64,000 bases of DNA, taken from contig NZ_LZTA01000062.1 of assembly GCF_001665875.1 (NCBI RefSeq), positions 1-64,000 of the forward strand, written 5' to 3'. This document shows, in pieces, positions 54,288 to 62,699 of this stretch. The DNA is from Mycobacterium sp. 852002-40037_SCH5390672 (GTDB lineage: Bacteria; Actinomycetota; Actinomycetes; Mycobacteriales; Mycobacteriaceae). A program made the position numbers and the translations under genes. The notes below the pieces were generated by a model. That model did no database searches. It was not told where the DNA came from and worked only from the letters and a program-made list of their open reading frames with translations. Position 1 is the stretch's first letter, and each line of letters starts with the position of its first letter.

Positions 54288-55790
54288 CTAGAAGGGCGGT
54301 GGATCGTCGTCGGGCCCGTAGGTGGTGGGCCACGAGTGGCTCACCGACGGGGCGTGGCTGGCCAGGCGCGCTTGGCGGTTGCGGCAGCGCTCGGTGGCGA
54401 CCCGGGTGGCGCGGTCTTGGGCGCGGGTGCGGCGGCGTCGGGGCATCATCCCGGTGCGTTCGGCGCAGTAGTCGGTTCTGGCCGCCGCCGGGGCGATTTC
54501 GCCCGTGGGCGCGCACAGGGCGGGGAACAGCAGCGCGCTGCCCGGGGTGGTGATGTACGTATGCCCGTCGGGCAGGGTCCAGATGACAGTCCCGTCGGGC
54601 AGCTGTCGGTCGCGCCAGCCCCAGAAAGTTTTGAGCAAATGGTGAAGCCGGCACAGACATTTCAAGTTCGACGGGTGCGTGGCCCCACCGTCGGCGTAGG
54701 GGATCGTGTGGTCGATGTCACAGTGGCTGGCGGGGCGGTCGCAGCCGGGCGCCCGACACGTCAGATCCCGGCAGCGCACGAACTCGGCCAACTTCTTCGA
54801 CGGCACGTAGCCCTTCTCCGGCTCGTCGGCGGGGCGGGTCAGCGGCACCAGCTTGGCCGACTGCGCGAGTTGGGCCACGAGTTCGGGCGGGATGACCCCG
54901 TCGGCTCCCACCTCCGAGGCTGGTGCGCCGCCGCGTCCCTCCAGGGAGGCCGCCTCGGCGATCACATGGATCACCACCGGCCCGGCGGTGGGACGTTTGC
55001 CGGCCGCGCAATCACGCCGCCCGCAGCGACACCCGAGTCGGTCTGCTCCGGCGGCCAGCGCGCCCAGAGCGTCGGCGCGGCGCTGCTCGCGCGTGCGCGG
55101 GTCATTAGCGCACACCGAGGCCGCCAGCGCGCTCAATCGCTGTTCGAGCGCGTGAGCGTCCGGCCCGAGCAGGGCGCCGCTGAGCTCGGCCAACCCGTCG
55201 TGCACCTCACCGATCCAGATGGCGCGGTCGCTCACGCGCTGCCGGCGCCGCCGCACCGCGTCGATGTCGGCTTTGGCCACGATTCTGTCCACCTGGGCGC
55301 CCAGCCGACCCTGCGTCATCGACGGCCAACGCAGCACATTGGCCGCCAACTGGGCGTCCACCACCGCCAGCACTTCGGGATCGGCGATCAAGTCGGTGCG
55401 AAATACGATGGTCTGAAACATCCGATAGTCGATGTCCCCGGTCCGGAACACCTCGCCTACCCTGGGCAGCCGCTCGACCAGCGCGCGCGCATACCGCAGC
55501 CTGCTGAGGGCCAGCGCCTGGCCGATTCGCAACGCAGCGGCCACCTCGGCGGCCACCGCGTCCATCGTGTCGATCGCCCAGTCCTCGGTCTCCGAACACC
55601 GCGACAGCCGATAGGTGAACAACTCGTGGATCGCGGCCAGCTGCGCGGCCACCGCCCGATTCTGAACCCGGGAGGAATCGCAGATCGATTCCACCAGCTC
55701 TGTCGAGCGCGCCGTCGTCGACGGGTGCTGCCGCTCGACAAGCTCATCAAAGCGGGCAATCACCTCTGCTTGCCGCGCTGTATCGAACAT
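54288..55790 (-). CDS. 13E12-repeat family protein with HNH endonuclease domain
   Basis: 500 residues from the ATG at 55790, fixed by the leaderless promoter and SOS box. It has the mycobacterial DUF222/13E12 N-terminal domain (about 30-330) with ARALVERLPRVGEVFRTGDI, then a C-terminal HNH domain with CRDLTCRAPGCDRPA, CDIDHTIPYADGG, HPSNLKCLCRLHH. The basic, disordered tail ends PDDDPPPF. Members occur in many copies and are sometimes called repeats; whether they cut DNA is unknown. Several in M. tuberculosis are induced by DNA damage. The intact frame and perfect LexA box argue that this copy is functional. Confidence 0.92.
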   Translation of the reverse strand: MFDTARQAEVIARFDELVERQHPSTTARSTELVESICDSSRVQNRAVAAQLAAIHELFTYRLSRCSETEDWAIDTMDAVAAEVAAALRIGQALALSRLRYARALVERLPRVGEVFRTGDIDYRMFQTIVFRTDLIADPEVLAVVDAQLAANVLRWPSMTQGRLGAQVDRIVAKADIDAVRRRRQRVSDRAIWIGEVHDGLAELSGALLGPDAHALEQRLSALAASVCANDPRTREQRRADALGALAAGADRLGCRCGRRDCAAGKRPTAGPVVIHVIAEAASLEGRGGAPASEVGADGVIPPELVAQLAQSAKLVPLTRPADEPEKGYVPSKKLAEFVRCRDLTCRAPGCDRPASHCDIDHTIPYADGGATHPSNLKCLCRLHHLLKTFWGWRDRQLPDGTVIWTLPDGHTYITTPGSALLFPALCAPTGEIAPAAARTDYCAERTGMMPRRRRTRAQDRATRVATERCRNRQARLASHAPSVSHSWPTTYGPDDDPPPF

Positions 55791-55803
55791 GTGTTCGAGT
55801 CTA
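55783..55803 (-). promoter_or_regulatory. LexA SOS box over the start of the 13E12 gene
   Basis: TCGAAC-ATGT-GTTCGA at 55783-55798 is a perfect match to the mycobacterial LexA palindrome. A minus-strand -10 TAGACT (55803-55798) touches it, and the ATG (55790-55788) is within it, 7 bases after the -10, so the transcript should be leaderless and LexA would cover the start site. Confidence 0.85.
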
Positions 55804-55857
55804 CCGCGCCGGTACGACAAGAGTCGGTCAGCGCCCGGGCTCAAAGCTTCCCAACAC

Positions 55858-56736
55858 TCACGGCTCCGCCCGGCGGCTGACGAACTCGCGTCGCACACCG
55901 GTGAGCGGATCAGTGAACTCGATGCGTTGCGCCAAAAGCCGCAGGGGCGTGCTGAAGTCGTCGGCGGCAACGTCAACGATGTTGGGATACAACGGATCAC
56001 CCTCGATCGCTATCCCCAGCGAGGCCATGTGCAGGCGCAGCTGGTGGGTGCGTCCGGTGCGTGGCGTCAGCCGGTACAGACCGTCCGGTGACAGCAGCTC
56101 CACGCGCGTCTCGGCGTTGGGCGCACCCGGCTCGCAGACCGCCTGTAAGTGGCCGCGGCGCTTGATGATTCGGTTCTTCACCACGCGGGGCAACTCCAGC
56201 CCCTGGTTGACGGCGGCCCGGGCCAGGTAGGTCTTTTTCACCAGCCCGCGGGAGAACAGCGTCTGGTAGGCGCCGCGGACCTCGCGCCGCACCGTGAACA
56301 GCAGCACCCCGGCGGTCAGCCGGTCGAGGCGGTGTGCCGGGCTGAGCTCGGCCAATCCTGGTTCGCCACCCAGTTCCCGACGCAGCCGCACCAGCGCGGT
56401 CTGCACGACGTGGCGTCCGCGCGGCATGGTGGCCAAGAAGTGCGGTTTGTCGACGACCACGATGTCGGAGTCGCGATGCAGCACCGGGATGTCGAACGGG
56501 ACGGGCACCTCATCCGGCGGCTCGCGATAGAGGTAGACGCTCGCGCCGGCGGGAAGGGCTGTGGCGCCATCGATTACCGCGCCGTCCGCGTCGACGACCT
56601 CGCCCGCGAGCACCTTGGCGCGGGCCCGCGCGCCGAACCGGTCGGTGAGTTCGGCCAGCACCGGCCCGCCCCGCAGCCGCACCCGCGCCGGGCCGAGTCC
56701 GTCCCGCACGGGCAGTGGCGCCGCCCTTAAAGCCAT
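55858..56736 (-). CDS. RluA-family RNA pseudouridine synthase (Rv3300c-like)
   Basis: 292 residues. The RluA motif HRLDRLTAG at about 133-141 holds the catalytic Asp; VVVDKPHFLATMP, GLVKKTYLA and the late RTGRTHQLRLHM are also present. The N-terminal about 80 residues are an S4-like or extra region. It isomerises uridine in rRNA or tRNA; the exact site is unknown. It starts 12 bases before the end of glpD2, in the same direction. In M. tuberculosis a phoY1 gene lies between; it is missing here. Confidence 0.9.
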   Translation of the reverse strand: MALRAAPLPVRDGLGPARVRLRGGPVLAELTDRFGARARAKVLAGEVVDADGAVIDGATALPAGASVYLYREPPDEVPVPFDIPVLHRDSDIVVVDKPHFLATMPRGRHVVQTALVRLRRELGGEPGLAELSPAHRLDRLTAGVLLFTVRREVRGAYQTLFSRGLVKKTYLARAAVNQGLELPRVVKNRIIKRRGHLQAVCEPGAPNAETRVELLSPDGLYRLTPRTGRTHQLRLHMASLGIAIEGDPLYPNIVDVAADDFSTPLRLLAQRIEFTDPLTGVRREFVSRRAEP

Positions 56737-56748
56737 ATCAGGGCGTGC

Positions 56749-58497
56749 TCAACTGAGCGGGACCGGCTCGAGGATCTCGGCGCGCGCCTCGGGCGCGCTG
56801 GCCCGCAACTCATCGGCGGACACGTCGTCGGGCTGAGCCTGGGACAAGATCTCGGCCTGAACCCGCGCGGTGTAGTTCGCGACCTCACCTTCGATGTCCT
56901 CGGCCGACCAGCCCAGCACCGGCGCGACCACTTCGGCGACCTCGCGGGCACAGTCGACGCCGCGGTGCGGGTATTCGATGGAGACGCGCATCCGCCGCGC
57001 CAGGATGTCTTCCAAATGCAATGCGCCCTCGGCGGTGACCGCATACAGCGCTTCCACTCGCAGGTAGCCCGGCGTTTCCTTGATCGGGTTGAGCAGGTCG
57101 GGGCGTTCGGCCGCCAGCGCCAGCACGTCACCAATCAGCGAGCCGTAGCGGTCCAGCAGATGGCGCACCCGGTAGGGATGCAGGCCCTGCAGCTCGGCGA
57201 CGTGTTCGGCCTGGTTGATCAGCGCGAAGTAGCCTTCGGCGCCCAGCAGGCTCACCTTCTCGGTGATCGACGGCGCCACCCGGGCCGGAATGAATTGGGC
57301 CGCAGCATCAATCGCGTCGGCTGCCATCACCCGGTAGGTGGTGTACTTGCCGCCGGCGATGGCCACCAGTCCCGGCGCGGGCACCGCCACGGCGTGCTCC
57401 CGGGAAAGCTTGGAGGTTTCCTCGCTCTCCCCGGCCAGCAGCGGCCGCAGCCCCGCGTACACACCGTCGATGTCGGCATGGGTCAGCGGGATGGCCAGCA
57501 CCGTGTTGACGGTCTCCAAGATGTAGTCGATGTCGGCCTTGGTGGCCGCGGGGTGCGCCAGGTCCAGATTCCAGTCGGTGTCGGTGGTCCCGATGATCCA
57601 GTGGCTCCCCCACGGGATGACGAACATCACCGACTTCTCGGTGCGCAGGATGATCGCGACGTCGCTGACGATGCGATCACGCGGTACCACCACGTGCACG
57701 CCCTTGGACGCCCGGACCTGAAAACGCCCGCGCTGCTTGGACAATGCCTGGATCTCGTCGGTCCACACGCCGGTCGCGTTGACCACCACGTGTCCGCGGA
57801 CCTCGGTGATCGCGCCGTCCTCGGAGTCGCGCACGCGCACACCGGTCACCCGATCACCTTCGCGCAGCATGGCGACCACCTGGGTCGAGGTGCGCACCAC
57901 CACGCCGTAATGTGCGGCGGTGCGCGCGACGGTCATGGTGTGCCGGGCGTCGTCGACAATCGTGTCGTAGTAACGGATTCCACCGATCAACGAGCTCCGT
58001 TTGAGTCCGGGGCTCAACCGCAACGCACCGGCGCGCGTCAAATGTTTTTGTGCCGGAACCGATTTCGCACCGCCCAGCCGGTCGTACAGAAAAATTCCGG
58101 CGGCGATATAGGGACGCTCCCACATGCGATTGGTCAACGGGAACAGGAAGGGCATCGGCTTGACCAGATGCGGCGCCAACGTGGTCAGCGACAGCTCACG
58201 CTCGTAGAGCGCCTCGCGCACCAGCCCGAACTCCAGTTGTTCGAGGTAGCGCAGGCCGCCGTGGAACATCTTCGACGAACGGCTCGAGGTGCCCGAGGCG
58301 AAGTCGCGCGCTTCGACCAGCGCCACCTTGAGCCCGCGGGTCGCGGCATCCAGCGCGCAGCCCGACCCCACCACGCCGCCGCCGATCACCACCACGTCGA
58401 ACTGCTCGGTGCCCAACCGTTCCCAGGCCGCCTCGCGCTGGCGGGGTCCCAGCACCGGCGAGCTGCGCGTCGTCGGCGCGTGGATCGAATCAGTCAC
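56749..58497 (-). CDS. glpD2: Glycerol-3-phosphate dehydrogenase GlpD2
   Basis: 582 residues (585 in M. tuberculosis). Membrane-associated FAD enzyme oxidising glycerol-3-phosphate to dihydroxyacetone phosphate and passing electrons to the quinone pool. FAD site DVVVIGGGVVGSGCALDAAT at about 34-53, then ARDFASGTSSRSSKMFHGG, and FVIPWGSHWIIGTTDTD in the middle; a C-terminal helical domain follows (about 430-580). GTG start with AGGAG upstream. An operator-like dyad lies about 50 bases before it. It links lipid-derived glycerol to respiration. Confidence 0.95.
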   Translation of the reverse strand: MTDSIHAPTTRSSPVLGPRQREAAWERLGTEQFDVVVIGGGVVGSGCALDAATRGLKVALVEARDFASGTSSRSSKMFHGGLRYLEQLEFGLVREALYERELSLTTLAPHLVKPMPFLFPLTNRMWERPYIAAGIFLYDRLGGAKSVPAQKHLTRAGALRLSPGLKRSSLIGGIRYYDTIVDDARHTMTVARTAAHYGVVVRTSTQVVAMLREGDRVTGVRVRDSEDGAITEVRGHVVVNATGVWTDEIQALSKQRGRFQVRASKGVHVVVPRDRIVSDVAIILRTEKSVMFVIPWGSHWIIGTTDTDWNLDLAHPAATKADIDYILETVNTVLAIPLTHADIDGVYAGLRPLLAGESEETSKLSREHAVAVPAPGLVAIAGGKYTTYRVMAADAIDAAAQFIPARVAPSITEKVSLLGAEGYFALINQAEHVAELQGLHPYRVRHLLDRYGSLIGDVLALAAERPDLLNPIKETPGYLRVEALYAVTAEGALHLEDILARRMRVSIEYPHRGVDCAREVAEVVAPVLGWSAEDIEGEVANYTARVQAEILSQAQPDDVSADELRASAPEARAEILEPVPLS

Positions 58498-58545
58498 GAC
58501 CAGGACTCCTCATTGCACTGCGCACTGGGGAAACTCCTCCTCGGT

Positions 58546-58557
58546 TACTGGTCAGTA
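58546..58557. promoter_or_regulatory. Dyad upstream of glpD2
   Basis: TACTG-GT-CAGTA is a perfect 5-base inverted repeat with a 2-base spacer in the 85-base gap between lpdA and glpD2, the form of a TetR/GntR-type half-site pair. The regulator is unknown. Confidence 0.4.
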
Positions 58558-58582
58558 GGACGCGCTGCACCAAGGCTAACCG

Positions 58583-59998
58583 TTAGTCCAGATCGTCGTG
58601 CGCCATCAGCCGCCGCGCGGCCTCGGTGATCGAGCCGGACAACGACGGGTAAACCGCCAGCGTCTGCGCCAACTCGTTGACCGTGATGCGGTTGGTCACC
58701 GCGACGGCGATCGGCAGGATCAGCTCGGAGGCGATCGGTGCCACCACCACTCCCCCGATCACCACGCCGGTGGCCTGCCGGCAGAAAAGCTTGACGAAAC
58801 CCTGTCGCAGCCCCGACATCTTGGCGCGTGCGTTGGTGCGCAACGGCAGCATGACCGTGCGGGCCGGCACCGAGCCGTCGTCGATCATGGTTTGCGGCAC
58901 ACCGACGGCGGCGATCTCGGGCCTGGTGAAGACCGTCGCCGCCACCGTGCGCAACCGGATCGGGCTGACGCCTTCGCCCAGCGCGTGATACATCGCGATC
59001 CGGCCCTGCATGGCGGCCACCGAGGCCAACGGCAGCAGACCGGTGCAGTCACCGGCGGCGTAGATGCCGGCCACCGAGGTCCGCGATACCCGGTCCACGG
59101 TCAGGTAGCCGCCGCGGCCCAGCTCGATGCCGACCCGGTCCAGGCCCAGGCCTGCGGTGTTGGGGACCGAGCCGATGGTCATCAGGGCGTGGCTGCCCTC
59201 GACCGTGCGCCCGTCGGCCAGCGTGACCAGCACGCCATCCCCCGTGCGGGTGACCGATTGCGCACGCGCGTTCTTGACCAGCGCGACGCCGCGCTCGGAG
59301 AATGCCTCCTCCAGGACCAGGGCCGCGTCGGCGTCCTCGTAGGGCAGCACCCGGTCGCGGCTGGCGACCACGGTCACCGGGACGCCCAATTCGGTGTAGG
59401 CGTGCACGAATTCGGCGCCGGTGACCCCGGACCCGACAACGATCAGGTGCTCGGGCAGGGCCTCGAGGTCGTAGAGCTGGCGCCAGGTCAGGATCCGCTC
59501 ACCGTCGGGCGGGGCCGACGGCAGCACCCGCGGGCGGGCGCCGGTGGCGATCAGCACGACATCGGCCTCGTACTCGCTGGTGGTGCCGTCGGTGGCGGTC
59601 GCTTTGATGCGATGGCACGCCAGGCCGGGCGCGGGGTCGATCAACTCGCCGCGGCCGGCCACCACGCGCACGCCCATGCCGAGCAGCTGGTCGGTGATGT
59701 CGGCCGACTGCTCGGTGGCGAGTTGCTTGACCCGGGCATGGATCTGCGGCAGCAAGATCTTGGCGTCGTCGATGTCGATCTCGAATCCCAGCCGCGGTGC
59801 CCGGCGCAATTCGGTGCGCAGCCAGGTCGAGGCGATGAACGTCTTGGACGGCACGCAGTCGTCCAGGACGGCCGCCCCGCCGATGCCCTCGGAGTCGATC
59901 ACCGTGACGTGGGTTGTGTCGGGATGCGAGGTCGCGGCCACCAGCGCGGCCTCGTAACCGGCGGGGCCTCCACCGAGGATCACGATGCGGGTCACCAC
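58583..59998 (-). CDS. lpdA: NAD(P)H quinone reductase LpdA
   Basis: 471 residues, like Rv3303c. Flavoprotein disulfide-reductase fold: GGGPAGYEAALVA at the N-terminus, NAD site GSGVTGAEF and C-terminal FAD site GIYAAGDC. It lacks the first Cys of the redox pair (GGAAVLDDCVPSK has only the second) and the C-terminal HxxxxE dyad (VYPSLSGSITE), so it cannot act as a lipoamide dehydrogenase; the homologue is a quinone reductase. It ends at HDDLD, about 22 residues before the recalled end of the tuberculosis protein. Upstream of glpD2 in the same direction. Confidence 0.93.
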   Translation of the reverse strand: MVTRIVILGGGPAGYEAALVAATSHPDTTHVTVIDSEGIGGAAVLDDCVPSKTFIASTWLRTELRRAPRLGFEIDIDDAKILLPQIHARVKQLATEQSADITDQLLGMGVRVVAGRGELIDPAPGLACHRIKATATDGTTSEYEADVVLIATGARPRVLPSAPPDGERILTWRQLYDLEALPEHLIVVGSGVTGAEFVHAYTELGVPVTVVASRDRVLPYEDADAALVLEEAFSERGVALVKNARAQSVTRTGDGVLVTLADGRTVEGSHALMTIGSVPNTAGLGLDRVGIELGRGGYLTVDRVSRTSVAGIYAAGDCTGLLPLASVAAMQGRIAMYHALGEGVSPIRLRTVAATVFTRPEIAAVGVPQTMIDDGSVPARTVMLPLRTNARAKMSGLRQGFVKLFCRQATGVVIGGVVVAPIASELILPIAVAVTNRITVNELAQTLAVYPSLSGSITEAARRLMAHDDLD

Positions 59999-60097
59999 AG
60001 CCCTAACCTAACGAAGTCGGAGAAACCCCGCGCCGCGGCGCCGATGCAGCCCGCGCAGCGGCGTGCATCGGGGGAAGACCGGCCAGCACCGGACGTC

Positions 60098-60109
60098 TAA
60101 GCTTTCCCC
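60098..60109 (+). promoter_or_regulatory. Candidate -10 element for the Rv3304-like gene
   Basis: TAAGCT at 60098-60103 is 6 bases before the GTG start, again suggesting a leaderless transcript. It lies in the 111-base divergent gap with lpdA. Confidence 0.45.
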
Positions 60110-60589
60110 GTGCCGCTCTACGCCGCTTACGGGTCGAACATGGATCCCGAGCAGATGCAGAAACGCGCGCCCCATTCGCCGATGGCCGGAACCGGCTGGC
60201 TGCACGGGTGGAGATTGACCTTCGGCGGCGAGGACATCGGCTGGGAGGGCGCGCTGGCCACCGTCGTCGAGGACCCGGATTCGAAGGTGTTCGTCGTCCT
60301 CTACGACATGACGCCGGCGGACGAGAACAACCTGGACCGCTGGGAGGGCTCGGAGTTCGGCGTCCACAAGAAGATCCGGTGCCGGGTGGAGCGCATATCG
60401 TCGGACACCGATACCGACCCGGTCCTGGCGTGGCTGTACGTCCTGGACGCCTGGGAGGGCGGCATGCCGTCGGCCCGGTATCTGGGGGTTATGGCTGACG
60501 CCGCCGAAATCGCCGGTGCGCCAAGCGAATACGTGCACGGTCTACGAACCCGCCCGGCCCGCAACATCGGCCCGGGCACCGGCGCCTGA
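60110..60589 (+). CDS. Gamma-glutamylcyclotransferase-fold protein (Rv3304-like)
   Basis: 159 residues. The family start LYAAYGSNMDPEQM (YGSN substrate-binding motif) is at residues 3-16, with WEGALATVVEDPDS and the candidate catalytic Glu near WEGSEFGVHKK. The fold releases 5-oxoproline from gamma-glutamyl compounds, but many bacterial members have unknown substrates. It starts with GTG, divergent from lpdA, and is followed after 32 bases by an esterase gene. Confidence 0.88.
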   Translation: MPLYAAYGSNMDPEQMQKRAPHSPMAGTGWLHGWRLTFGGEDIGWEGALATVVEDPDSKVFVVLYDMTPADENNLDRWEGSEFGVHKKIRCRVERISSDTDTDPVLAWLYVLDAWEGGMPSARYLGVMADAAEIAGAPSEYVHGLRTRPARNIGPGTGA

Positions 60590-60657
60590 GCGATGCTCTT
60601 GCACCACGGAAGGAAAATCGGCTGTCAATCCTGTCCGTACCGCTAATCGCCGACGCG

Positions 60658-61524
60658 GTGGCGCGCACGTTCGCCGCCGCGATCAACCCCGCCCCCAAAG
60701 CCGCCGTGCGCTTCCCGGAGTTCGCCAGCCGAACCTCCGAGGTCACCATCGGAACCCGGCACGGCCCGGTATCGGCAACCGTCTACCACCCGCCGGCCCA
60801 GACGAACCCGCCGGTCTACGTCAACGTGCACGGCGGCGGCTTCGTGATCGGACACCCCGAACAAGACGATCCGTGGTGCCGCTACCTGGCCGCCAACGCG
60901 GGCGTGCTGGTGATCAACCCCGACTACGTCCTGGCACCGCGGCACCGCTTTCCCGCCGCGGTGCACCAGATTTACGACGTGGTGTGCTGGGCGGCCGGCC
61001 CCGAGCGGGACTGGGACGGCACACGACTGTGCGTCGGTGGCCAAAGCGCGGGCGGCAACCTGTCCGCCGCGGCGGCCCGGCTCGCGTTGGAGAACGGTGG
61101 CCCCGAGATCGCGCTGCAGGTGCTGCACTACGCGCCCCTGGACTTGGTCACCCCCGGCCGCGACAAGCCCTCCACCATCGGCCACCGGGCGATCATGAAG
61201 CCGTGGATGAGCGAGGTTTTCGACACCGCCTACATACCGGAGCCCGCGCAGCGGCGCGACCGCCTGGCCTCGCCTGCCTGGGGCGACAACGCCGACAACA
61301 TCGCCGGCATCGCGCCCGCGCTGGTCGTGGCGGCCGAGCGTGATCGGCTGCGCGACGAATCCCGCAGGTACGCAGAGAAACTCGCCGCCGCTTCAGCGTT
61401 GGCGGAGTACCACGAGGTTGCCGGGGTCGACCACGGCTACAACATCATGAGCGAGGCCGTCGACGTCACGCGGCGAACATACGCCCACATCGCCGACCAC
61501 GTCGTCCGCGCCACGGGCGCCTAG
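60658..61524 (+). CDS. HSL-type alpha/beta-hydrolase (esterase/lipase)
   Basis: 288 residues from the GTG at 60658. Hormone-sensitive-lipase family: oxyanion motif HGGGFVIG, nucleophile Ser in GGQSAGGN, Asp in AAERDRLRD and His in VDHGYN. It is probably a cytoplasmic esterase for short or medium acyl chains. Upstream in frame, codons for LSILSVPLIADA follow a CTG at 60622 with an AAGGAAA site before it; the natural start may be this CTG. The stop shares a CTAG with that of the convergent amiA1. I recall no such gene between Rv3304 and amiA1 in M. tuberculosis. Confidence 0.88.
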   Translation: MARTFAAAINPAPKAAVRFPEFASRTSEVTIGTRHGPVSATVYHPPAQTNPPVYVNVHGGGFVIGHPEQDDPWCRYLAANAGVLVINPDYVLAPRHRFPAAVHQIYDVVCWAAGPERDWDGTRLCVGGQSAGGNLSAAAARLALENGGPEIALQVLHYAPLDLVTPGRDKPSTIGHRAIMKPWMSEVFDTAYIPEPAQRRDRLASPAWGDNADNIAGIAPALVVAAERDRLRDESRRYAEKLAAASALAEYHEVAGVDHGYNIMSEAVDVTRRTYAHIADHVVRATGA

Positions 61525-62699
61525 AACGGACCGAACGCGGACGACTGCTCGACGATGTTGGTCATCACGCGCACCCCGATCGGCAGGGCCCGCTCGTCGA
61601 GATTGAACGTCGGCTGGTGCAGGTCGAGCTGCGGTCCCACACCCGGCCACACCCCCAACCGCGCCATCGCACCGGGGATCTCCTCGAGGTACCAGGAGAA
61701 ATCCTCGCCACCGCCGGACTGACGGGTGTCGGCCAGCGCGTCGGGGCCGATGACTTCGATCGCGTGGGTGAGGATGCGCGTCGAGATGTCCTCATTGACC
61801 ACCGGCGGCACGCCGCGCCGGTATTGCAGCGTGTGTTCGATGGCCAGCGGCGCCAGCAGCCCGGACACCGTCTCGCGGATGATCTCCTCCAGGCCCACCC
61901 AGGTCTGCCGGCTCGCGGTGCGCACGGTGCCTGCGAGCACACCGCTCTGCGGAATCGCGTTGGCGGCCACACCGGCGTTGACCGCGCCCCACACCAGTAC
62001 GGTGCCGTTGCGCGGGTCGATGCGCCGCGACAACACCCCGGGCAGCCCGGTGATCAGCGTGCCGAGCCCGTACACCAGGTCGGCGGTCAGATGCGGCCGC
62101 GACGTGTGCCCGCCGGGCGAATACAGCGTGATCTCTATCTGGTCGGCCGCCGAGGTGATGGGACCGTGCCGGACCGCGATCTTGCCGACTTCCAGCCGGG
62201 GGTCGCAGTGCAGGGCGAAGATCCGCGACACCCCGGTGATCGCGCCGGCCGCGATGGCGTCGATCGCCCCACCGGGCATCAATTCCTCTGCGGCCTGGAA
62301 GATCAGGCGCACCCCGACCGGCAGTTCTGGCACCGACGCCAGCACCAGGGCGGTGCCCAGCAGGATCGCGGTGTGCGCGTCATGACCGCAGGCGTGCGCC
62401 ACGTTGGGCATGGTGGAGGCGTAGGGGGCGCCGGTGCGCTCGGCCATCGGCAGGGCGTCCATGTCGGCCCGCAACGCGATCCGGGGTTCGTGCTCGGGGC
62501 CGATGTCGCAGACCAGTCCCGTTCCGCCCGGCAGCACCTTCGGGTTCAGCCCGGCTCCGGCCAGCCGCTCGGCGACGAACTGGGTGGTGGCGTACTCCTG
62601 GCGGCCCAACTCGGGGTAGCGGTGCAGGTGCCGACGCCATTCGACCAGGTCTTCGTGGTGGGTGGCCAGCCAGGAGTCGGCGGCGGCGGCCAGGCTCAT
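61521..62699 (-). CDS. amiA1: M20-family amidohydrolase AmiA1
   Basis: 392 residues (389 in M. tuberculosis Rv3305c). Zinc-dependent N-acyl-amino-acid amidohydrolase of subfamily M20D: metal site HACGHDAHT with Cys and His, the catalytic Glu pair in AAEELMPGG, and later His residues in ALHCDP and GGHTSRPH. The dimerisation domain is at about 180-290. It removes acyl groups from amino acids or peptides; the natural substrate is unknown. It overlaps amiB1 by 4 bases (ATGA). Confidence 0.93.
   Translation of the reverse strand: MSLAAAADSWLATHHEDLVEWRRHLHRYPELGRQEYATTQFVAERLAGAGLNPKVLPGGTGLVCDIGPEHEPRIALRADMDALPMAERTGAPYASTMPNVAHACGHDAHTAILLGTALVLASVPELPVGVRLIFQAAEELMPGGAIDAIAAGAITGVSRIFALHCDPRLEVGKIAVRHGPITSAADQIEITLYSPGGHTSRPHLTADLVYGLGTLITGLPGVLSRRIDPRNGTVLVWGAVNAGVAANAIPQSGVLAGTVRTASRQTWVGLEEIIRETVSGLLAPLAIEHTLQYRRGVPPVVNEDISTRILTHAIEVIGPDALADTRQSGGGEDFSWYLEEIPGAMARLGVWPGVGPQLDLHQPTFNLDERALPIGVRVMTNIVEQSSAFGPF

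Noticed and set aside
54288..55790. 13E12 gene as a mobile element
   Set aside because: The family is multi-copy, but there are no terminal repeats, target duplications or integrase motifs here, and an SOS operator is integrated with its start; called a gene, not an element.
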